From Streptomyces sp. NBC_00287 (GTDB lineage: Bacteria; Actinomycetota; Actinomycetes; Streptomycetales; Streptomycetaceae), in assembly GCF_036173105.1 (NCBI RefSeq), contig NZ_CP108053.1:3038001-3102000 (forward strand): a stretch of DNA of 64,000 nucleotides, in the 5' to 3' direction. Below the pieces are notes generated by a model that did no database searches, was not told the DNA's origin, and was given only the letters and a program-made list of their open reading frames with translations. The position numbers were made by a program, and so were the translations under genes. Position 1 is the first letter of the stretch; every line of letters begins with the position of its first letter. Below are positions 24,026 to 31,400 of this stretch, in pieces.

Positions 24026-24814
24026 ATGTCAGAAACAGCGCTGCGGGCCGTATCGTCGGCCCGCCCGATCGCCCTGGCCGAGGTGGGGGAGCCGGCCGTA
24101 CGGCTCACCCACATCTCCAAGTGGTTCGACACCGGGGGGCGGCGCCAGACGGTCCTGGACGACATCAGTCTGACCGTCGACCGCGGGGAGTTCGTCTGTG
24201 TGCTCGGCGCCTCGGGCTGCGGCAAGTCCACCCTGCTCAACCTGGTGGCGGGACTTGACCGGCCGTCCGCGGGCGCCATCGAGGTCACCGGCGGCCGACG
24301 GCCCGCGCTGATGTTCCAGGACCACGCCCTGTTCCCCTGGCTCACCGCGGGCCGGAACGTCGAACTCGCCCTGCGGCTGCGCGGAGTGCCCCGGCGCGAG
24401 CGGCCCGACGAGGCCCGTCGGCTCCTCGAACTGGTCCGGCTGAAGGACGCCTACGGCAAGCGCGTCCACGAATTATCAGGCGGTATGCGCCAACGCGTCG
24501 CCCTGGCCCGCGCGCTCGCCCAGGAGGGCGATGTGCTGCTGATGGACGAGCCGTTCGCCGCGCTCGATGCCATCACCCGGGACGTGCTCCACGAGGAGCT
24601 CACCCGCATCTGGTCGGAGAACAAGCTCACCGTCGTCTTCGTCACCCACAACGTCCGCGAGGCGGTCCGACTCGGCGAGCGGATCGTGCTGCTGTCCTCC
24701 CGCCCCGGCCGCATCGCCCGCGAATGGACCGACTCCGACCTCCCGGAGGCCGCGCTGACGGCCCGGGTCACCGACGCGCTGCGGGAGGAGATCCGCCGCC
24801 ATGGGCGCCGGTGA
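24026..24814 (+). CDS. SsuB-like ABC transporter ATPase
   Basis: A 262-aa ATPase of the nitrate/sulfonate/taurine class. Walker [10 protein letters not shown] at residues 61-69, Q-loop [12 protein letters not shown], signature LSGGMRQR, Walker [13 protein letters not shown] and the switch His in [15 protein letters not shown] 24026 is set by GAAGGA nine bases ahead. The Leu of the LSGG signature (residue 150, bases 24473-24475) is encoded by TTA, a bldA-dependent codon placed in an otherwise CTG/CTC gene. The 3' end overlaps the permease gene by 14 bases. Confidence 0.92.
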   Translation: MSETALRAVSSARPIALAEVGEPAVRLTHISKWFDTGGRRQTVLDDISLTVDRGEFVCVLGASGCGKSTLLNLVAGLDRPSAGAIEVTGGRRPALMFQDHALFPWLTAGRNVELALRLRGVPRRERPDEARRLLELVRLKDAYGKRVHELSGGMRQRVALARALAQEGDVLLMDEPFAALDAITRDVLHEELTRIWSENKLTVVFVTHNVREAVRLGERIVLLSSRPGRIAREWTDSDLPEAALTARVTDALREEIRRHGRR

Positions 24815-25712
24815 GACGGTCGCCACCAGGAAGGGCGTACGAGAGGTCCAGGAGACCGCGGACGTCGAGGCCGGCCTCGACGCGCTGGACAGCGCACCCG
24901 TAGGCCCCGCCCGGACACCTCTGCGGCAGATCCTGCGGGAACGGGTACTGCCACCCGTGGCCGCCGCCGTTCTCGTCCTGCTCGCCTGGCAGCTCGCCTA
25001 CGAAGCCGAGGTCAAGCCGGACTACCTGCTGCCGTCACCGGCCGACGTGTGGCGGGCGCTGTCGGACCAGTGGTACGAGGGCACGCTGTTCTCCACGGTG
25101 TGGACGAGCATGCAGCGCGGCGCCCTCGGGTTCGCGGCGTCCGTCGTCATCGGCACGGCGCTGGGACTGCTGCTCGGCGCGGTGCGGTCGCTGCGGACCG
25201 GGATCGGTCCCGTGCTGTCGGGGCTCCAGTCGCTGCCGTCGGTGGCGTGGGTACCGGCGGCGGTCGTGTGGTTCGGGCTCACCGACGCCACCATCTACGC
25301 GGTCGTCCTGCTGGGCGCCGTACCGTCCATCGCGAACGGGCTGCTGGCGGGCGTGGACCAGGTGCCGCCCCTGTATCTGCGGGCCGGACGGGTGCTGGGC
25401 GCCACCGGCCCCGCCCGGCTCCGGCACGTCCTGCTGCCCGCCGCGCTGCCCGGCTACCTGGCCGGGCTCAAACAGGGCTGGGCGTTCTCCTGGCGGTCCC
25501 TGATGGCGGCCGAACTCATCGCCAGCTCCCCGGAGTTGGGCCTCGGCCTCGGCCAGCTGCTGGAGAACGCCCGCACCTACCAGGACATGGCCCTGGTCCT
25601 CGCCACCATCGGGGAGATCCTGGTGGTCGGCATCGCCGTGGACCTGCTGCTGTTCGCGCCGCTGGAGCGGAGGGTGCTGCGGTCGCGAGGTCTTGCGGGG
25701 GCGCGGTCGTGA
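24801..25712 (+). CDS. SsuC-like ABC transporter permease
   Basis: A 303-aa permease of the sulfonate/nitrate/taurine class with a 45-residue cytoplasmic leader and six membrane segments. The EAA-type loop is PLYLRAGRVLGATGPARLRHVLLPAALP, and the typical LQSLPSVAWVPAAVVWFGL segment is present. It completes the importer with the SsuA-like and SsuB-like proteins and is the last gene of the coupled run that starts with the type III synthase. Confidence 0.92.
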   Translation: MGAGETVATRKGVREVQETADVEAGLDALDSAPVGPARTPLRQILRERVLPPVAAAVLVLLAWQLAYEAEVKPDYLLPSPADVWRALSDQWYEGTLFSTVWTSMQRGALGFAASVVIGTALGLLLGAVRSLRTGIGPVLSGLQSLPSVAWVPAAVVWFGLTDATIYAVVLLGAVPSIANGLLAGVDQVPPLYLRAGRVLGATGPARLRHVLLPAALPGYLAGLKQGWAFSWRSLMAAELIASSPELGLGLGQLLENARTYQDMALVLATIGEILVVGIAVDLLLFAPLERRVLRSRGLAGARS

Positions 25713-25755
25713 CGAGAGGGACGCGGGTCCGGGCGCCGTCTGCTGTACTGGCCGG

Positions 25756-27045
25756 GTGAGCGTGACCGCCGGTTCGGGATCCTCGTGGCTGCTGCGTCTG
25801 GCGCCGTCCGCGGTGCCGCCGGAACCGGCGTGTCCACCGCAGACGCTGGCCGTGGCCGAACGGCCCCTGGGTCCTGGACCGGTCGGCTGGGCAGTCGAGG
25901 TGGCCCGGGACATGGCGGCGCACATCGTGCGGCAGGTGCCCGAGCACGGCACCCCCGGCGCGTACCCGCCGTTCCAGCGGGCGGTGGAGGCCACCGTCCT
26001 GACGGCCCTGCGGGGACTCGCCACCGAACCGGAGCCGACCGGCTCGCTGGTGACACCGGAGGCGGTGGCCGCAAACGCCGAACTGGCCCGCCGCAACGTC
26101 CCGTTGGACCGGGTGCTGCGCGGCGTCCGGCTCGGCCATGCCTATCTGCACGCACGGCTGATGGAGGCGCTCGACAAGGAGCCCGAGGACATCCGCGCCC
26201 AGGAAGTCCACCGGATCAGCGAGTTGCTCTTCGTCTACGCCGACTTGCAGTCCAGCCGGCTCGCCGAGGAGTACGTCGCCGAGCGCGACCGGTGGCGGCG
26301 CAGCACCGAGGCCGCCCGCCGCCGCACGGTGGACGACCTGCTGGCCGGTCGGCTGATCGGCGGGGCGGTCGCCGCGCGCACCCTCGGCTACGAACTGGCC
26401 CGGCACCACGCGGCGTTCATCGTCACCTCCCCCTCCCAGGACACCTCGGCCGACGAACTGCGGCAACTCGCCGCCGAGTTGTGCCGTGCGGCCGGCGGGG
26501 AGAGCCTGCTGGCCGTGTCGGCGGGCTCCACCGAGCTGTGGGCGTGGGCCTGCTGGTCGGCGGAGCCGCCCCGCGACGCGCTGGCCGGGCTGCCCGCGCT
26601 GGTCCCCGAGCGCAGACCGCTGCGGGCGGCGCTGGGGCCCGTGGGATACGGCGCCGAGGGCTTCCGGCGCAGCCACCGTGGCGCCCGGGAAGCCGAGCGG
26701 GTGGCCCGCCTCGGCCGTACGGGCTGGCTGTGCGACTACGCCGACATCAGCACGGCGGCGCTGCTCACGGCCGACGCGGAGCATGCGCGATGGTTCGCGG
26801 CGCGGGTGCTGGGAGCGCTCGGGGCAGATGATCCGCGGGTGCGGGAGCTGCGGGAGACGCTGCGGGTGTATCTCGCCGAGGGGCGCAGTCCACAGGGGGC
26901 GGCCGAGCGGCTGTTCGTGGCGCGCAACACGGTGACGTATCGGGTGCGGCGGGCCATGGAGCTGCTGGGGCGGCCGTTGGAGCAGGATGCGCTGGAGCTG
27001 CGGATGGCGTTGGAGATCGTCCGCCTGCTGGGGGCAGCAGCGTAG
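25756..27045 (+). CDS. PucR-type helix-turn-helix regulator
   Basis: A 429-aa regulator. The C-terminal helix-turn-helix of PucR type is clear (SPQGAAERLFVARNTVTYRVRRAMELLGRPL), and the N-terminal half is the helical sensing part with the RNVPLDRVLRGVRLGHAYLHARLMEAL stretch common in streptomycete members. GTG 25756 is chosen because it begins just after the permease gene; another GTG at 25762 is possible, and the open frame extends back to 25693 without a ribosome site. Following the sulfation-importer run by 43 bases on the same strand, it may regulate that operon. Confidence 0.82.
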   Translation: MSVTAGSGSSWLLRLAPSAVPPEPACPPQTLAVAERPLGPGPVGWAVEVARDMAAHIVRQVPEHGTPGAYPPFQRAVEATVLTALRGLATEPEPTGSLVTPEAVAANAELARRNVPLDRVLRGVRLGHAYLHARLMEALDKEPEDIRAQEVHRISELLFVYADLQSSRLAEEYVAERDRWRRSTEAARRRTVDDLLAGRLIGGAVAARTLGYELARHHAAFIVTSPSQDTSADELRQLAAELCRAAGGESLLAVSAGSTELWAWACWSAEPPRDALAGLPALVPERRPLRAALGPVGYGAEGFRRSHRGAREAERVARLGRTGWLCDYADISTAALLTADAEHARWFAARVLGALGADDPRVRELRETLRVYLAEGRSPQGAAERLFVARNTVTYRVRRAMELLGRPLEQDALELRMALEIVRLLGAAA

Positions 27046-27079
27046 GCAGTGGGCCCCGCATCCCAAACAGCGGCCGGAG

Positions 27080-27098
27080 TTTGGGCTGTCGGCCCAAA
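27080..27098. other. Short hairpin in gap after PucR gene
   Basis: A perfect 7-bp inverted repeat TTTGGGC-N5-GCCCAAA lies 35 bases after the PucR stop and 110 bases before the MBL-fold gene. It has no T tract, so it is either a weak terminator or a protein-binding site. Nothing else was seen in the 162-base gap. Confidence 0.4.
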
Positions 27099-27207
27099 GC
27101 CCTGACGGCGTCGCCGCCGTTCACTGCAACGGAAGACCAACAGCACCTGACACGCGCCCCCATCGCGTACCCGCAGCCGTAACCCCCTCACCACCCCGGG
27201 ATCCGCC

Positions 27208-28308
27208 ATGGCCTCATCCCCCGCCGCCCCGACCCGCCGCACCCTTCTGCGTACCACGGCAGCCACTGCCGCCGCCCTCCCCCTGCTCCCCACCCCCGCA
27301 CACGCCGCGCCCCAGTCGAGCCGTGGCACCGAGCTGATCCTGCTCGGCACCAGCGGCGGCCCCGTCCCCATGCACGGTCGCGCCGGTATCGCGTCCGCGC
27401 TGGTCGTCGACGGCCGGGTCTACCTCGTGGACTGCGGCCCCGGCACGTTCGGCCGGTACGCGCAGGCATGGCTGACGGCCGAACAGCTCACGGCGATCTT
27501 CGTCACCCACCTGCACTCCGACCATCTGTCGGACCTGTACGCCCTGTTGTGGCTGCGATTCGGCGGGTTCCAGCCGCTGGAGGGCCCGGTAGACGTCTAC
27601 GGGCCGGGTTCCGCCGGGAACCTCCCCGCCGTCTGGCCGAAGGGCCGATCGGTCGGCACCGTCAGCCCGTCGGAACCCGCGCCCGGCACGGAAGACCTGA
27701 TCGCCGGGCACATCGCCGCCACCGCGTACGACATCAACGTACGGATGCGCAGCGAGGGCTGGCCCGATATCCGCACCCTGATCCGGCCGCACGACGTGCG
27801 CTTTCCGCTGCCGAAGGGCGCGGGGCCGCGCAAGTTGATGGCGCCGCCGATGGAGCCGTTCGAGGTGATGCGGGACGACCGGGTCCGGGTGACCGCGGTG
27901 CTCGTCGAACATCCGCCGGTGTTCCCCTCCTTCGCCTACCGCTTCGACACCGCCGACGGCTCGGTGGTGTTCAGCGGCGACACCGCGCCGTGCGCGAACG
28001 TGGCGCGGCTGGCCAGGGGCGCGGACGTGCTGGTGCACGAGGTGATGGACCTGGACACGCTGGCCCTGGGCGGGCTGAGGCCGGCGCAGCTGCGGCACAT
28101 GGAGATCAGCCACACGGACGCGACTCGGGTGGGCCCGCTCGCCGAACGCGCCGGCGTGGGCACGCTGGTGCTGAGCCACCTGGTCCCCGGCGCCACGAAC
28201 GTCGTCTCCGACTCGACCTGGCACACCAAGGCGAGCAAGGGCTACTCGGGCCGCGTGATCGTGGGCAACGACCTCGCCCGGCTGCCCGTGGGATCCCGGC
28301 GGACCTGA
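27208..28308 (+). CDS. Tat-exported MBL-fold metallo-hydrolase
   Basis: A 366-aa metallo-beta-lactamase-fold hydrolase. The leader RRTLLRTTAATAAALPLLP is a twin-arginine signal with cleavage near AHA (residues 31-33). The dinuclear zinc site is given by HLHSDH (His101, His103, Asp105, His106), Asp in FSGDTAPCANVARL, and a late His. The general shape (GTSGGPVPMHGRAGIASALVV, then SGDT) is that of RNase-Z-like members, a subgroup that includes MBL-fold arylsulfatases of the AtsA type as well as lactonases and phosphodiesterases. Next to a sulfation locus an exported sulfatase role is worth testing, but substrate cannot be assigned. Confidence 0.8.
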   Translation: MASSPAAPTRRTLLRTTAATAAALPLLPTPAHAAPQSSRGTELILLGTSGGPVPMHGRAGIASALVVDGRVYLVDCGPGTFGRYAQAWLTAEQLTAIFVTHLHSDHLSDLYALLWLRFGGFQPLEGPVDVYGPGSAGNLPAVWPKGRSVGTVSPSEPAPGTEDLIAGHIAATAYDINVRMRSEGWPDIRTLIRPHDVRFPLPKGAGPRKLMAPPMEPFEVMRDDRVRVTAVLVEHPPVFPSFAYRFDTADGSVVFSGDTAPCANVARLARGADVLVHEVMDLDTLALGGLRPAQLRHMEISHTDATRVGPLAERAGVGTLVLSHLVPGATNVVSDSTWHTKASKGYSGRVIVGNDLARLPVGSRRT

Positions 28309-28410
28309 CGGCGCGGGCAACTCGTGGTGAAACTCGGTGGTTTGCGGTGCGTCGGAGTGGGGGGCGGCGGATACTGGCGGCCTGCGTAGGGCCGCTCGGG
28401 GGGTTCGAGG

Positions 28411-31400
28411 GTGTTCAGAGGGCATCTGGCCGGCATCGGCGTCGGGGAGTACACGTCGGATGCGCACAAACAGCTTGATCATGCCGTGGGGGATGTGGAG
28501 GGGCTGGCCTCAGTGCTGGGGGCCGTCTTCGAGGGGGAGCCGCTGCGGAATCCGACGGAGGGGGAGGCGCGGGACTATCTGCGGGCGCTGCGCGGGGTCA
28601 TGCCCGCCGACAGCGCGCTGGTGGTGGCGTGGAGCGGGCACGGCAGCTTGCCGGCGGCGGGGGGCCTGCGGCTGCTGGGTTCGGACAGCGGCCCGTACGC
28701 GAGCGACGGTGTCCCCCTCGTCGATGTCGTACTCCCCTGCGCGGAGTCCGGCGCGAACCAGCTGCTCTTCGTCTTCGACACCTGCTACTCCGGCGACGCG
28801 ATCTCGGCGGACGACCTGGCGACGCTGATCATGCGGGAGACGCAGGCGGCCGGGCAGGTGTGGGTCGGGGTGGTCACCTCGTGCCTGCCTGTGGAGAAGG
28901 CGCGGGACGGGCTGTTCGGGCAGCGGTTGCGGAAGGTACTGGCGGCGGGGCCGGATCTGCCTGAGCTGCGGATGCGGTGGTCCGTGCACAACGAGTACGT
29001 CCGGGGCGACGACGTCTGCGACGCCGTACTGAAGGAGTGGGGCGGCGGGGCGCAGACTCCGGATTTCCGGTCCCGGGGCAGTGCGTGGTGGATGTTCCCG
29101 AATCCGTTGTACGAGGCGGGGGCGCCGGAGCAGGTGGTCGAGCATCTGCTGCGGGCGGCGCGGAGTGGGGCTCGGCTGGATGAGCAGTCGTGGTTCACGG
29201 GGCGTACGGCCGAGGTGAACCAGGTCGTGGAGTGGGTGCGGGAGGGGCGGCCCGGGCTCCATGTGGTGACCGGCTCTGCGGGGACCGGGAAGTCGGCGAT
29301 TCTGGGGCGGGTGGTGAGCCTGTCCAACCCGGACGAGCGGGAGCGGCTGCTGCGGGACGGGCATGCGTGGAGTCATGTGCTGCCCGAGGTGCGGTCGGTG
29401 TCGGCGCATGTGCATGCCCGGGGGCTTACGGCGGACTTGGCGGCGGACCATCTCGCGGGGCAGTTGGTACGGGCCGGGTTATTGCCCGCCCGGGAGGCTC
29501 GGCGCAACGCCAGTGAGCTGGTGGGTGAGGTGCAGCGGGCCGTCGAGGACGGGGCTGAGCCACCAGTTCTGGTGATGGACGGGCTGGACGAGGCGCGGGG
29601 TGAGGCCTTCAAGGTCGCGGACGATCTGCTGACTCGGCTGGCTGCTCATGCGGTGGTCGTCGTGTCCACGCGGGACATGCAGCGCATCGAGGAAGGGCCG
29701 GGGCTGGTGGCGACGCTGGCGGCGGAAGGGGCGGGGATCGATCTCGATGATCCCGAGGTGCAGCGGCAGGGGCGGGGCGATCTGCGGGAGTACGTGCGGC
29801 TGCGGTTGAGTGACGTGGATGAGCGGATGGACGCCGCGGCGGTGGCCGGGCAGCTGTTCGGGGAGGACGCGGAGGAGGTCCAACACACGTTCCTGCTGGC
29901 CCGGTTGGTGGCGGACCAGCTCTCCGCGACTCCGGTCGACACCTCGGTGGAGGGGTGGGAGGCGAAGGTCAGCCACTCGGTGGAGGAGGCGCTGGACGCG
30001 GATCTGGCGGCTGTTCCCACGGAGTCGGCCGATGTCGCCACATCCCTGATGCGCGCGCTGACTTGGGCCTACGGGGCGGGCTTCCCGGAGGACGAGTGGC
30101 TGCGCATCGCGAACGTCGAGGCGCCCGAGGGCGTCGAGGTGACTCGGGAGGACATCAGCTGGGTTCTCGAGCATCTCGGGCGGCATGTCGTGCAGGACGG
30201 CGAGGGGGGCGTCGCCGTCTACCGGATGGCACATCAGAGCCTTGCCGATCATCTTCGGCCTCCTTTCCGGGCATCGGCCGAGCAGCCCTTCGATCCACGG
30301 GCGTTGGCGGTGGCCGAGGCGCTGCTCGGTGTGTACCGGGAGCGACTCGGGGCCGGGATTGCGGCTTACGGGCCCGCCTATCTGTGGTTCTACGCGTGGC
30401 GCCACGCCGCGGACGCGGGACCGGACGGACTTGCTCTGCTGCGTTCGTTGGCCGAGGAGGAGGACGCCGATCTCCTGCCCGACGTCGGTATGGCCGCGAC
30501 GCTCACCGCCGTTCGGCTGCATCGCTGGGGACGAGAGGTGGAGGCGCTGGCTCCCACCGAGGAAGCCGCCGACCTCTACCGCAGACTGGCCGAGGACAAC
30601 CCCGCGTTCCTCCCCGAGCTCGCCGGAGCCTGCAACAACCTCGGCATCCGCTACAGCAACCTGGGCCGGCACACCGACGCCCTGGACCCCGCCGAGAAGG
30701 CCCTGGGCCTGTACCGCACGCTGGCCGAGGACAACCCCGCCTACCTGCCCGAGCTCGCCATGGCACTCACCAACCTCGGCATCCGCTACAGCGAGCTCGG
30801 CCGGCACACCGAGGCGCTCGCTCCGACCGAGAGAGCCGTTCGCCTACGGCGCACCCTCGCCGAGGAGAACCCCGCCCACCGCACCGACCTCGCCAGCGCC
30901 CTCAACAACCTCGGCACCCGCTACCGCAACCTCGGCCGGCTGACCGATGCCCTGTCCGCGACCGAGGAAGCCATCGACATCTACGACACCGTGGACGATC
31001 TCGCCTACCTCCCCGAGCGTGCCATGGCCCTCAACAACCTCGGCGTCCGCTACAGCAACCTGGGCCGTCACACCGAGGCCCTGCCACCCACCGTGGAAGC
31101 CCTGGACCTCTACGGCATGCTGGCCGAGGACAACCCGGCCTACCTCCCCGACCTCGCCATGTCCCTCAACAACCTCGGGACCCGTTACAGCAGCCTCGGC
31201 CGGCACGCCGACGCCGTGAGCCCCACCGAGGAAGCCGTACGCCTACGGCGCTTGCTGGCCGAGGACAACCCCGCCCATCTGCCCAACCTCGCCAGCGCCC
31301 TCAACAACCTCGGCAACCACTACGGCGCCCTGGGCCGCCACACCGACGCCCTGAAGCCCACCACGGAATCCGTCCGCCTACGACGCGCCCTGGCCGAGGA

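Noticed and set aside
20022..25712. Ordinary assimilatory sulfate-reduction cluster
   Set aside because: No cysH, sulfite reductase or sirohaem genes; a synthase and sulfotransferase are coupled upstream instead.
28510..29451. 313-residue minus-strand frame opposite the caspase-STAND gene
   Set aside because: Antisense shadow with proline/arginine-rich random composition; the plus-strand frame has catalytic and nucleotide-binding motifs.
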